From an uncultured Collinsella sp. (GTDB lineage Bacteria; Actinomycetota; Coriobacteriia; Coriobacteriales; Coriobacteriaceae): a stretch of 34,944 nt of DNA. A model generated the notes under the pieces. That model saw only the letters and a list, made by a program, of their open reading frames with translations. It made no database searches and was not told the DNA's origin. A program made the position numbers and the translations under genes. Each line of letters begins with the position of its first letter. Position 1 is the first letter of the stretch. The DNA lies in assembly GCA_902464175.1 (NCBI GenBank), contig CABQHZ010000005.1:1-34944 (forward strand), in the 5' to 3' direction. Shown here piece by piece: positions 25,474 to 32,870 of this stretch.

Positions 25474-26163
25474 CTAGCGCACCACCATCGTCGAGAAGTA
25501 GCTGCCCCGATCGGGCACATCGTCGACCGAGCGGTACACGCGCTCGCCCGGAAGCCCACAGTCCTCTACGAGCTCGGCACCGTCGAAGGCGCCCTCCTCG
25601 CGAAGGATGCGCTTCGTGTCCGCAAGCGAGCGGCGCGCCTTCATGACCACCTTCGTCCCCGGCCAGCCGAATGCGCGGCGCACGTCGTCGTAGCCGCCGG
25701 GCACGATGTGCAGAGGCGACGACATCTCGGGCGTGAGGTCGCGCTCGAGCGCTGCGGCGACCGCGCAGAAGCTCGGCACGCCGGGAATGGCGCGCGCCTC
25801 GAACCCGCAGGCGCGCACGTCGGGCGCTATGCGCTGGAAGGTGGCGTAGATGCTCGGGTCCCCCAGGTTCAGCAGCGCGACGTCGCGGACCGCATCCAGG
25901 TGCACGACAAGCTCGCGAACAAGCGAGGCATGCTCGGCCGTGCGGCGCTCGGCGTCGCGCGTCATCGAGAATCGCACGGGGATCACCGTCTTGCCTGTAA
26001 GGTCGACGGCGCCGCGCACGATGTCGAGCGCGACCATGGCCCCGTCCGCCGTCTGCGGTGCGGCGATGACCGGACACGATTCGATTGTGCGGACGGCCTT
26101 GATCGTGAGCAGCTCGGGGTCGCCAGGCCCCGTGCCCACCCCGTACAGCACGCCTTTACTCAT
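25474..26163 (-). CDS. cbiL: Cobalt-precorrin-2 C20-methyltransferase
   Basis: CbiL adds the C20 methyl group to cobalt-factor II or cobalt-precorrin-2, the first committed ring methylation. The 229-residue tetrapyrrole methylase has the distinguishing LYGVGTGPGDPELLTIKAV, then LNLGDPSIYATFQRI and IPGVPSFCAVAAAL; the GTGPGDPELLT form separates CbiL/CobI from CbiF and CbiH. ATG 26163 overlaps the end of cbiD by 8 nt with only a G-rich upstream stretch as ribosome binding site, suggesting reinitiation. Confidence 0.95.
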   Translation of the reverse strand: MSKGVLYGVGTGPGDPELLTIKAVRTIESCPVIAAPQTADGAMVALDIVRGAVDLTGKTVIPVRFSMTRDAERRTAEHASLVRELVVHLDAVRDVALLNLGDPSIYATFQRIAPDVRACGFEARAIPGVPSFCAVAAALERDLTPEMSSPLHIVPGGYDDVRRAFGWPGTKVVMKARRSLADTKRILREEGAFDGAELVEDCGLPGERVYRSVDDVPDRGSYFSTMVVR

Positions 26164-27340
26164 ACGTAGCCCCCAATTCCCCGATAACTGCATCGGCGCC
26201 CGACGTGCGGAAAAGCTCTCGGCGCTCGGCGTCGAACACGACCGCGGCGATGTCGCATGCGCCCGCCGCGCGGCGGCGCAACCTGTCATCGATTGCCGCA
26301 GCGAGCGAGGCGCGCGCAGCGTCCCCCACGCCGGCGGCCTCGATTACCTCGAGCGCCGCCGTAGTCGTGACCGACGACATGATCTCGCGCACGGTCTTCG
26401 CGCCAGCGCCGGCCAAGGCCGCGTGGGCGGCCAGAATCTCCGCGCGGCAGTCGGCGGTACGCGAATGGGTGTCCATGATGCCGCCCGCAACCTTCACCAG
26501 CTTGCCGATGTGTCCCACAAGAAGGACATTGGTAAATCCCTCGCGAACGCAGCAATCAATCGCATCGCCCACGAAGTTGGAGATGAAGACCACCGGCGCA
26601 CCGTTTAGGTGGAAATGCCCCGAGATGAACTGCCCGCCGTAGTTGCCGGGCGTAAGCACGACTCCGCGTCGCCCCATAGCCGCATGCTGCCGGATCTCGA
26701 GCTCGATGCTGTCGCGCAAGGCAGCAAGGCTGCGCGGCTCGACGATGCCCGTCGTGCCCAGGATGGAAATGCCGTCCTCTATCCCCAGGTGCGGGTTGAA
26801 AGTCTTTTCGGCAAGGGCAACACCCTCGGGTACCGAAATCGTCACAGCAATATTTCCAGAAAAGCCGTGCGCGGCGCACACCTCGCGCACCGCCGAAGTG
26901 ATCATCGCGCGCGGCGTCGCGTTGATGGCGGCCGCCCCCACCGGCTGCTCGAGCCCGGGCAACGTCACGCGCCCCACGCCCACGCCGCCATCGACGGAAA
27001 CTTCCGATTCGCGCGCGGGCACGCCCTTGCTGCCCGCAGCGCCCGTGCCCGACCCCGCATGTTCCACGCGCGCGTACACGAGCACGCCGTCGGTCACATC
27101 GGCATCGTCGCCTGCATCCTTTCGCACGGCGCACTGGGCGCACCCCTCGCCGATGCATGCGTCGACCACGTTCGCCTCGACGGGCAGCCCGCCGGGGGTG
27201 ACGATCGACACGCGGCCGACGGGCTTTCGTGACAAGAGCATCTCGCAGGCCGCCTTCGCCGCGAGCGCGGCGCAGCTCCCCGTGGTGTAGCCGCAGCGCA
27301 GGCGGGTCGTCCCGGTATATATGTAGTGCTCGAAGGCCAC
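26156..27340 (-). CDS. cbiD: Cobalt-precorrin-5B C1-methyltransferase
   Basis: CbiD methylates C1 in the anaerobic pathway and has a fold different from the other corrin methyltransferases. The 394-residue protein shows LRCGYTTGSCAALAAKAA at the N-terminus, TPGGLPVE, ISILGTTGIVEPRS, LTPGNYGG and IGKLVKVAGGIMDTHSR, in canonical order. GTG 27340 follows the cbiF stop at once (TAG, C, GTG); any upstream extension of this frame runs into cbiF. It is slightly longer than typical (360-380), with an extra Gly/Ala-rich stretch near residues 100-130. Confidence 0.95.
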   Translation of the reverse strand: MAFEHYIYTGTTRLRCGYTTGSCAALAAKAACEMLLSRKPVGRVSIVTPGGLPVEANVVDACIGEGCAQCAVRKDAGDDADVTDGVLVYARVEHAGSGTGAAGSKGVPARESEVSVDGGVGVGRVTLPGLEQPVGAAAINATPRAMITSAVREVCAAHGFSGNIAVTISVPEGVALAEKTFNPHLGIEDGISILGTTGIVEPRSLAALRDSIELEIRQHAAMGRRGVVLTPGNYGGQFISGHFHLNGAPVVFISNFVGDAIDCCVREGFTNVLLVGHIGKLVKVAGGIMDTHSRTADCRAEILAAHAALAGAGAKTVREIMSSVTTTAALEVIEAAGVGDAARASLAAAIDDRLRRRAAGACDIAAVVFDAERRELFRTSGADAVIGELGATYE

Positions 27341-27341
27341 G

Positions 27342-28133
27342 CTAGCTGCTCGCCTTCCGATACCCTGTGGCAAACGAAGGGTCGTAAAGCTTGCTGCGCT
27401 CGTACGACTCCGCTTGCGCGCCGTTGTGCGCAAGCCCGCCGCGAGCTCCGAGCACGCGGCCCACCACCACGAGCGCCGTGCGGTCGATGCCCTCTCGCGC
27501 GCCCGCATCGGCGAGCGTGCCCACTGTGCATCGCACCACGCGCTCCTCAGGCCAGGTCGCCTTGTACACGAGCGCCGCCGGCTCGTCGGAGCTGCGGCCC
27601 GCGGCCAAAAGCTCGGCGGAAAGCTCGGCGAGCATACCCGAGCTCAGGAAGATGACCATAGTCGAGCCGCTTTCCGCCATGGTGCGCATGCCCTCGCCCG
27701 CGGGCATGGGGGTGCGCCCGGAAAGCCGCGTGATCACGACCGACTGGCTGATTCCCGGCAGCGTGTATTCCTGGCGAAGCGCCGCCGCGGCACCGCAAAA
27801 GCTCGAAACGCCGGGCACCACCTCGTAGTCCACGCCGCGCGCGTCGAGCGCGTCCATCTGCTCCTGGATGGCGCCGTACAGGCACGGGTCGCCCGTGTGC
27901 AGGCGCACCACTTCCTCGCCCCGCGCATCCGCCGCGCACATCACGTCGAGCACTTCCTCCAAGGTCATGTGTGCGCTGTCGTAGACGACGCAGGATTCCT
28001 TGCACTCGGCGAGCAGCTCGGGGTTCACAAGGCTCCCCGCCCAAACGACCACGTCGGCCGCGCGCAGAAGACGCGCCCCGCGCAGCGTGATAAGGTCGGC
28101 GGCGCCCGAACCTGCGCCAACGATATGAATCAT
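27342..28133 (-). CDS. cbiF: Cobalt-precorrin-4 C11-methyltransferase
   Basis: CbiF methylates C11 of cobalt-precorrin-4. The 263-residue tetrapyrrole methylase starts MIHIVGAGSGAADLITLRG, followed by VVWAGSLVNPELL, VRLHTGDPCLYGAIQEQM and VPGVSSFCGAAAAL, the CbiF/CobM pattern. ATG 28133 has AAGGGAAGG upstream. It is the first gene of the minus-strand operon. The 150 nt before it hold no riboswitch that I can recognise on this strand, although a cobalamin riboswitch lies on the other strand of the divergent gap. Confidence 0.95.
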   Translation of the reverse strand: MIHIVGAGSGAADLITLRGARLLRAADVVVWAGSLVNPELLAECKESCVVYDSAHMTLEEVLDVMCAADARGEEVVRLHTGDPCLYGAIQEQMDALDARGVDYEVVPGVSSFCGAAAALRQEYTLPGISQSVVITRLSGRTPMPAGEGMRTMAESGSTMVIFLSSGMLAELSAELLAAGRSSDEPAALVYKATWPEERVVRCTVGTLADAGAREGIDRTALVVVGRVLGARGGLAHNGAQAESYERSKLYDPSFATGYRKASS

Positions 28134-28264
28134 CCGAGCCTTCCCTTCCCGTTTCTCATCGCAACCGTTTACGCCGCCCTTCGCGCAGCGGGCAAGACAC
28201 GGCGCCCGCAGCGGCAATCGGCGCAAATACGTAGGCAGGAGGCGCAATGCCGCCCGCCCTGGCT

Positions 28265-28293
28265 TTGACACGCCCACAAACGCCCACTATCAT
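28265..28293 (+). promoter_or_regulatory. Sigma70-type promoter of the cbiK operon
   Basis: A consensus -35 TTGACA (28265-28270) is followed after exactly 17 nt by TATCAT (28288-28293). The expected start near 28300 places the cobalamin riboswitch about 50 nt into the transcript. The -10 element lies inside a 15-nt palindrome. Confidence 0.75.
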
Positions 28294-28298
28294 AGTGG
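28284..28298. promoter_or_regulatory. 15-nt palindrome over the -10 element, candidate operator
   Basis: CCACTAT-C-ATAGTGG is a perfect dyad with one central base. It covers the -10 box of the plus-strand promoter and also provides TATGAT on the minus strand (28289-28294), which could serve the divergent cbiF operon, although no good minus-strand -35 is visible. It may bind a dimeric repressor controlling both operons; no regulator gene lies in the island. Confidence 0.45.
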
Positions 28299-28349
28299 TA
28301 GTTTCGGCAACGAGCATATGACAATCGAATAAAAGGAAACGACCGGCGC

Positions 28350-28475
28350 GGCGCCCACATAGTCCGCGCTGGCTTGCGGAGGGAACCAGGTGGGAATCCT
28401 GGGCAAGGGACATTACTGTGTAGGACGCGCGGGCGAACCGCCTCGCGCCCCAAGCCAGACTGCTTCGCCTTTTCC
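28350..28475 (+). promoter_or_regulatory. Cobalamin riboswitch
   Basis: The leader of cbiK has the conserved cobalamin riboswitch core in order: GGAGGGAACCAGGTGGGAAT with CCTGGG (28377-28402), GACATTACTGTG (28409-28420, the ACTGT element), and the closing AAGCCAGACTGC (28452-28463, the B12 box). GCTGGCTT (28369-28376) pairs with AAGCCAG to form the P1-type closing helix. A terminator hairpin lies about 90 nt downstream, so binding of cobalamin would be expected to stop transcription before cbiK and the uptake genes. Exact ends are approximate. Confidence 0.92.
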
Positions 28476-28548
28476 TCACGGCATCGCCGTGGCGTTAGCT
28501 CCTTGTGAACCCCGAGGAGTGCGCTTCCCTTTCGAATGCAAGAAACAG

Positions 28549-28587
28549 GCGCGCTATCCCTTTGCGGACGAGCGCGCTTTTCTTTCG
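28549..28587 (+). terminator. Expression-platform terminator of the cobalamin riboswitch
   Basis: GCGCGCT (28549-28555) pairs with AGCGCGC (28571-28577) around a 15-nt loop and is followed by TTTTCTTT. It lies between the riboswitch and the cbiK ribosome binding site, as expected for premature termination under high cobalamin. Confidence 0.8.
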
Positions 28588-28644
28588 CTTGTGCCGATAA
28601 GCAACTGTCGCCGGGGGACCGGCAAACCGAGGAAAGGGAAAACC

Positions 28645-29571
28645 ATGTCCGACCAGATGTCACGCCGCGGCTTCATGGGCGCCGCAGCAACCGGAGCCGT
28701 CGCGCTCGCCGGAGTCGCGCTCGCGGGCTGCTCCAGCACCTCCGCGAGTTCCGAGAAATCGAGCGAAAAGGAGAAGGCCGTGAAGCCGGTCATTCTCGTC
28801 ACGAGCTTCGGCACGAGCTACAACGACTCGCGCCACATCACCATCGGCGCCATCGAAGACGCTATCCGCGAGAAGTACTGGCAGGACTACGACATCCGCC
28901 GCGCCTTCACCGCGCAGATCATCATCGACAAGCTGAAGAAGCGCGACGGCATCACGATCGACAACATGACCGAGGCGCTCGACCGCTGCGTGGAAGACGG
29001 CGTGAAGGAAATCGTCGTGCAGCCGACGCATCTCATGGCTGGCCTGGAATACGCCGACGTGAAAGACGAGCTCGACAAGTACGCCGACAAGTTCGACAAG
29101 ATCTCGCTCGGCGACCCGCTGCTCACCTCCGACGACGACTACAAGAAGGTGGCCGCAGCCATTAAGGAGAACATGGCGTCCTTCGACGACGGCAAGACGG
29201 CGCTGTGCCTCATGGGCCACGGCACCGAAGCCGATTCCAACGCCGACTATGCCAAGATGCAGGAAGTGTTCAAGAACGAGGGCTTGACGCAGTTCTTCGT
29301 CGGCACCGTCGAGGCTGAACCGACCTGCGAGGATGTTATCGCCGCTGCGAGCGCCGCAGGGTACAAGAAGGCCTTGCTCGCGCCGTTCATGGTGGTCGCG
29401 GGCGACCACGCGAACAACGACATGGCAGACGAGACCGACCCCGACAGCTGGGCTGCGAAGTTCGTGGCCGCCGGCTTCGAAGTGACGTGCCTGCTCCAGG
29501 GTCTGGGACAGAACGCCGCGGTCGACGACATCTACGTCTCGCACGTGGACGACGCCATCGCCAAGCTGTAA
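28645..29571 (+). CDS. cbiK: Anaerobic cobaltochelatase CbiK, exported lipoprotein form
   Basis: CbiK inserts Co2+ into sirohydrochlorin. The 308-residue protein begins with a twin-arginine signal (SRRGFMGAAATG, Arg7-Arg8) and a lipobox LAGC with Cys29, followed by a Ser/Glu/Lys linker, so the main product should be an extracytoplasmic lipoprotein like CbiKP of Desulfovibrio. The catalytic domain has the metal and catalytic residues of the family: His192 (LMGHGTEADSNA), Glu223 (GTVEAEP) and His255 (GDHANNDMA). An in-frame GTG at 28780 follows AAAAGGAG by 6 nt; starting there gives 263 residues, almost exactly the cytosolic CbiK length, and the numbering then matches Salmonella CbiK within three residues. 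It is the first gene of the riboswitch-controlled operon. Confidence 0.92.
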   Translation: MSDQMSRRGFMGAAATGAVALAGVALAGCSSTSASSEKSSEKEKAVKPVILVTSFGTSYNDSRHITIGAIEDAIREKYWQDYDIRRAFTAQIIIDKLKKRDGITIDNMTEALDRCVEDGVKEIVVQPTHLMAGLEYADVKDELDKYADKFDKISLGDPLLTSDDDYKKVAAAIKENMASFDDGKTALCLMGHGTEADSNADYAKMQEVFKNEGLTQFFVGTVEAEPTCEDVIAAASAAGYKKALLAPFMVVAGDHANNDMADETDPDSWAAKFVAAGFEVTCLLQGLGQNAAVDDIYVSHVDDAIAKL

Positions 29572-29580
29572 ACTCGCCGC

Positions 29581-29690
29581 GCACGGGGGCGCCGGTCGCG
29601 TCCCCGTGCAACGGGCATGCGCCTTCCCCGACCGACGGCGCATGCCCGTTGCATTCGCATCCCGCCCGCCCACCGCACGGCGCGGGCGGT
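29581..29690 (+). repeat. Three consecutive hairpins between cbiK and the small lipoprotein gene
   Basis: The 144-nt gap contains GCACGGGG/CCCCGTGC (29581-29588 with 29602-29609), a 17-bp perfect stem (29607-29623 with 29637-29653), and CCGCCCGC/GCGGGCGG (about 29662-29690). The first two share bases 29607-29609, so they compete slightly. No U-run follows any of them. They may stabilise the cbiK mRNA end or lower downstream expression. Confidence 0.6.
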
Positions 29691-29715
29691 AGAAGCGATT
29701 GAAAGGAATCCCTCC

Positions 29716-30249
29716 ATGTTGAAGAAAACCCTCGTCTTCGCCCTGTCGGCGGCGCTTCTCGCATTCTCGCTCGCCGGCTGCGCCGGAAATTCAAGCGACG
29801 GCGCAAAGGCAAGCAATACCGATTCCCAGGAAAAGACCGAGCAGGCGGCCGATGCGACCGAGGGCGCAAGCGCTGCCCCCATCACCGCCGACAAGGTGGC
29901 CGACGGCACCTATCCGATCACCGTAGATTCCAGCTCGAACATGTTCAGGATTGTGGACGCCCAGCTCATCGTGGAAAACGGCTCCATGCACTGCGTGATG
30001 ACGCTTTCCGGCACGGGCTACGGCAAGCTCTTCATGGGCACGGGCGACGAAGCTGCCGCCGCGAGCGAGGCCGACTTCATCCCCTATGTGGAAAACGCGG
30101 AAGGCAAGTACACCTACGACGTGCCCGTTGATGCGCTCGACGAGGACACCGCCTGTGCCGCGTGGAGTATTAGAAAAGAGCAGTGGTACGACCGCACGCT
30201 TGTGTTCGAATCCGCCGGCGTCGATCTGCGCGCCGACGCACTGAAGTAA
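29716..30249 (+). CDS. Small lipoprotein with NEAT-like domain, probable uptake accessory
   Basis: The 177-residue protein has a lipoprotein signal (KKTLVFALSAALLAF, lipobox LAGC, Cys22), an acidic low-complexity linker to about residue 58, and one beta-rich domain of about 115 residues. That domain aligns by eye with the N-terminal domain of the next gene product: VENG...TLSGTGYGKLFMG against VKDG...TWSSSNYDKMTVDG, then PVDALDED against PVTLDEDI. This suggests a shared NEAT-like ligand-binding fold, though that fold name is my inference. Start ATG 29716 follows GAAAGGAATCCCTCC. Co-transcription with cbiK and the FecBCD-type genes points to capture of a metal, tetrapyrrole or corrinoid at the cell surface. 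Confidence 0.75.
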   Translation: MLKKTLVFALSAALLAFSLAGCAGNSSDGAKASNTDSQEKTEQAADATEGASAAPITADKVADGTYPITVDSSSNMFRIVDAQLIVENGSMHCVMTLSGTGYGKLFMGTGDEAAAASEADFIPYVENAEGKYTYDVPVDALDEDTACAAWSIRKEQWYDRTLVFESAGVDLRADALK

Positions 30250-30253
30250 CGCC

Positions 30254-31825
30254 ATGCGGTTGATTCTCCCCAAGGGGGAAAACAGGAAGCGCCACAGCAT
30301 CGCGGCGCGCGCGATCACCTGCGTTCTCGTCGCCCTGCTCGCGCTTCCCTTCGCGGGGTGCAGTGCGAGCCCGAACGCGACCGGTGGCACGGCGGGCTCT
30401 CAGGAATACACTGTGAATGTCTCGCTTTCCGGCGGGTCAGGGCGCGCAAGCATCGCCTCACCCACCACAATTGTGAAGGATGGCGACACCTACACCGCGA
30501 CCATCACCTGGTCGAGTTCGAACTACGACAAGATGACCGTCGACGGCGTGGACTACGCACCCGTAAACGACGGCGGCAACTCCACGTTCGAGATACCCGT
30601 CACGCTCGACGAGGACATCGCCGTGTCGGCCGAGACCGTCGCCATGTCAACGCCGCACACCATCGACTACACGATCCACTTCGACTCATCCACCATGAAG
30701 GAGAAATCGGGCGACGATGCAAGCGGCGGCTCCCCTGCGGGAACGGCTTCAAGCGCCGCGGCCGACTTCCACAACGCCGATTTGGGCTGTGGCTGGGAGC
30801 CGACGGGGGCGCTTCAGCTTGAATACGCCGAGCACTTCACTGTCGACGAGTTCGAAGGCGGTCTGCGGCTTATCTGCGTTTCGAATGGAGAACGTTTCCT
30901 CGTGGTGCCGCAAGATGCGAAGGTACCTGATGGGTTGAGCTCCGACATCGCGGTCATAAGGCGCCCCGCCGACAAGGTGTACCTCGTGTCGTCGGCGACG
31001 ATGTGCCTAGTCGACGCGCTCGATGCGAACGACAATATCATCATGTCGGGCACGAAGGCCGACGACTGCTCGGTCGTGGGCTTCAAAAGCGCACTCGAAA
31101 GTGGGGCGATCGCCTACGGCGGCAAGTACAGCGCGCCCGACTACGAGCGAATATCGGCCTCGGGCTGCACGCTCGCCATCGAGAACACCATGATCAACCA
31201 CACGCCCGATGTGAAGGAAAAGCTGCAGAAGCTCGGGCTCGTCGTGCTCACCGAACAGTCGTCGAGCGAGCCCGAAGCACTCGGGCGCGTTGAGTGGATT
31301 AAGCTTTTCGGCGTCCTATTCGACAAGGAAGACGAGGCCGCGCACCTGTTCAACGAGCAGAAGGCCCGCGTCGAGCAAACGTCGGGGCTCGCGTCGTCAG
31401 GTAAAACCGTGGCGTATTTCTACATTAACTCGAACGGGGCCGCCGTCACGCGGCGGGCGGGCGACTACGTGGCGCAGATGATCGAGCTTGCAGGCGGCAG
31501 CTATGCGCTCGATGACGCGCAGACGGCGTCGACGTCAGGTTCGTCAGTAACGCTCGAAATGGAGCGCTTCTACGCGACGGCGAAGGATGCCGACATCATC
31601 GTCTACAACGGCACCATCGACGAATCGGTTGCCACCTTGAACGACTTCGTAGGCAAAAACGCGCTATTGTCGCAGTTCAAAGCCGTGAAGAACGGCAACG
31701 TCTGGGTCACAAGCGCCGACATGTACCAGCAGATGACTTCTACAGCCGACATTATCGACGAGCTGCACGGGGCGTTCACCGGCGATGACGCGAACGACTT
31801 CCATTATCTGAGGAAGCTCGGCTAG
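30254..31825 (+). CDS. Lipoprotein with NEAT-like domain fused to FecB/BtuF-type substrate-binding domain
   Basis: This is the extracytoplasmic receptor of the ABC importer encoded next. The 523-residue protein has a basic N-terminus, a hydrophobic segment and lipobox PFAGC (Cys36). Residues 45-155 form a domain related to the preceding small lipoprotein (TIVKDGDTYTATITWSSSNY, then STFEIPV and a segment rich in MSTPHTIDYTI). After a Gly/Ser linker, residues 185-523 form a helical-backbone periplasmic-binding domain of the FecB/BtuF group (IAVIRRPADKVYLVSS, VVGFKSALESGA, WIKLFGVLFDKEDEA, ADIIVYNGTI). It starts 5 nt after the previous stop with a weak ribosome binding site. Such a fusion is unusual and suggests direct hand-over of ligand. 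Confidence 0.82.
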   Translation: MRLILPKGENRKRHSIAARAITCVLVALLALPFAGCSASPNATGGTAGSQEYTVNVSLSGGSGRASIASPTTIVKDGDTYTATITWSSSNYDKMTVDGVDYAPVNDGGNSTFEIPVTLDEDIAVSAETVAMSTPHTIDYTIHFDSSTMKEKSGDDASGGSPAGTASSAAADFHNADLGCGWEPTGALQLEYAEHFTVDEFEGGLRLICVSNGERFLVVPQDAKVPDGLSSDIAVIRRPADKVYLVSSATMCLVDALDANDNIIMSGTKADDCSVVGFKSALESGAIAYGGKYSAPDYERISASGCTLAIENTMINHTPDVKEKLQKLGLVVLTEQSSSEPEALGRVEWIKLFGVLFDKEDEAAHLFNEQKARVEQTSGLASSGKTVAYFYINSNGAAVTRRAGDYVAQMIELAGGSYALDDAQTASTSGSSVTLEMERFYATAKDADIIVYNGTIDESVATLNDFVGKNALLSQFKAVKNGNVWVTSADMYQQMTSTADIIDELHGAFTGDDANDFHYLRKLG

Positions 31826-31829
31826 CACC

Positions 31830-32870
31830 ATGAGAAGCCGACTTTCCATGGCATACGACGAATCGGGGCGCGCCGCACGGTGTCGCGTCGTGACGGCGCT
31901 GCTCGCTGTTGCCCTCATCGTGCTCGTCGGGGCTAACCTGTGCATCGGGAGCGTGCTCGTGCCCGCAGACCACATCCCCGGCATCCTTTCGGGCGGCGCG
32001 GCCAATTCCATGGAAAGCCAGGTCATCTGGGAGATTCGCCTGCCGCGCGTGCTTTCAGCCGTGCTTCTCGGCGGGGCACTTTCGCTTTCCGGGTTCCTGC
32101 TGCAGACGTTTTTCAACAACCCCATCGCCGACCCGTTCATCTTGGGCGTCTCCTCGGGCGCAAAGTTCGTCGTCGCGCTTACGATGATCGTACTTCTGGG
32201 CGCGAACCAGGCCATGTCCTCGCCGGCCATGGTGGCCGCAGCGTTTCTGGGCTCGCTTATCACCATCGGCTTCGTGCTCCTCATCGCACGGCGCATAAGT
32301 TCCATGGCCATGCTCATCGTGGCGGGCGTCATGGTGGGATACATCTGCTCGGCGGCGACGAACTTCCTCATCGCCTTCGCCGACGACCAGTCCATCGTGA
32401 ACCTGCACAACTGGTCTTTGGGTAGTTTCTCGGGTTCGAGCTGGGACGACATCGCGGTCATCGCGGTCGTGGTGATTACCGTGAGCGCATGCGTATTCGC
32501 GATATCGAAGCCCCTTTCCGCCTTCCAACTGGGAGAAGCCTACGCGAAAAGCGTCGGCGTGAACGTCGAACGCTTCCGCGTGGTGCTCGTCCTTCTAGCG
32601 AGCATGCTCTCCGCCTGCGTGACCGCGTTCGCTGGTCCGGTGTCGTTCGTAGGCATCGCGGTTCCGCATCTCGTGAAGTCGGCGCTAAAGTCGTCGAAGC
32701 CCATCCGCGTGATTCCTGCGTGCTTCTTGGGAGGCGCCATCTTCTGCGCGGGCTGCGATTTGATCGCGCGCACGCTGTTCTCTCCCGTCGAGCTTTCCAT
32801 CAGCGCCGTCACCGCCATCTTCGGCGCTCCGGTGGTTATCGCGCTCATGTTGAAGAAGCGGGTGAGGTAG
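31830..32870 (+). CDS. FecCD/BtuC-family ABC importer permease
   Basis: This polytopic permease imports iron-siderophore, heme or corrinoid-type ligands. The 346-residue protein has about nine to ten hydrophobic spans and the family motifs EIRLPRVLSAVLLGGALSLS, FFNNPIADPFILGVSSGA, LGEAYAKSVGVNVERFR, and AGPVSFVGIAVPHLVKS (the coupling region that contacts the ATPase). It begins 4 nt after the receptor stop and abuts the ATPase gene (TAGATG), so the three form a complete importer. Family members cannot be assigned to heme, cobalamin or siderophore by sequence alone; context favours a corrinoid, cobalt complex or tetrapyrrole. Confidence 0.92.
   Translation: MRSRLSMAYDESGRAARCRVVTALLAVALIVLVGANLCIGSVLVPADHIPGILSGGAANSMESQVIWEIRLPRVLSAVLLGGALSLSGFLLQTFFNNPIADPFILGVSSGAKFVVALTMIVLLGANQAMSSPAMVAAAFLGSLITIGFVLLIARRISSMAMLIVAGVMVGYICSAATNFLIAFADDQSIVNLHNWSLGSFSGSSWDDIAVIAVVVITVSACVFAISKPLSAFQLGEAYAKSVGVNVERFRVVLVLLASMLSACVTAFAGPVSFVGIAVPHLVKSALKSSKPIRVIPACFLGGAIFCAGCDLIARTLFSPVELSISAVTAIFGAPVVIALMLKKRVR

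Noticed and set aside
28150..28275. AAAGCCAGGGCGGGC on the minus strand before cbiF, resembling a B12 box
   Set aside because: The rest of the riboswitch core (GGGAA, GGTG, ACTGT elements) is missing upstream of it on that strand.
28390..28644. N-terminal extension of the cbiK frame back to 28390
   Set aside because: It reads through the cobalamin riboswitch and its terminator. ATG 28645 has its own ribosome binding site and begins a proper Tat/lipoprotein signal.
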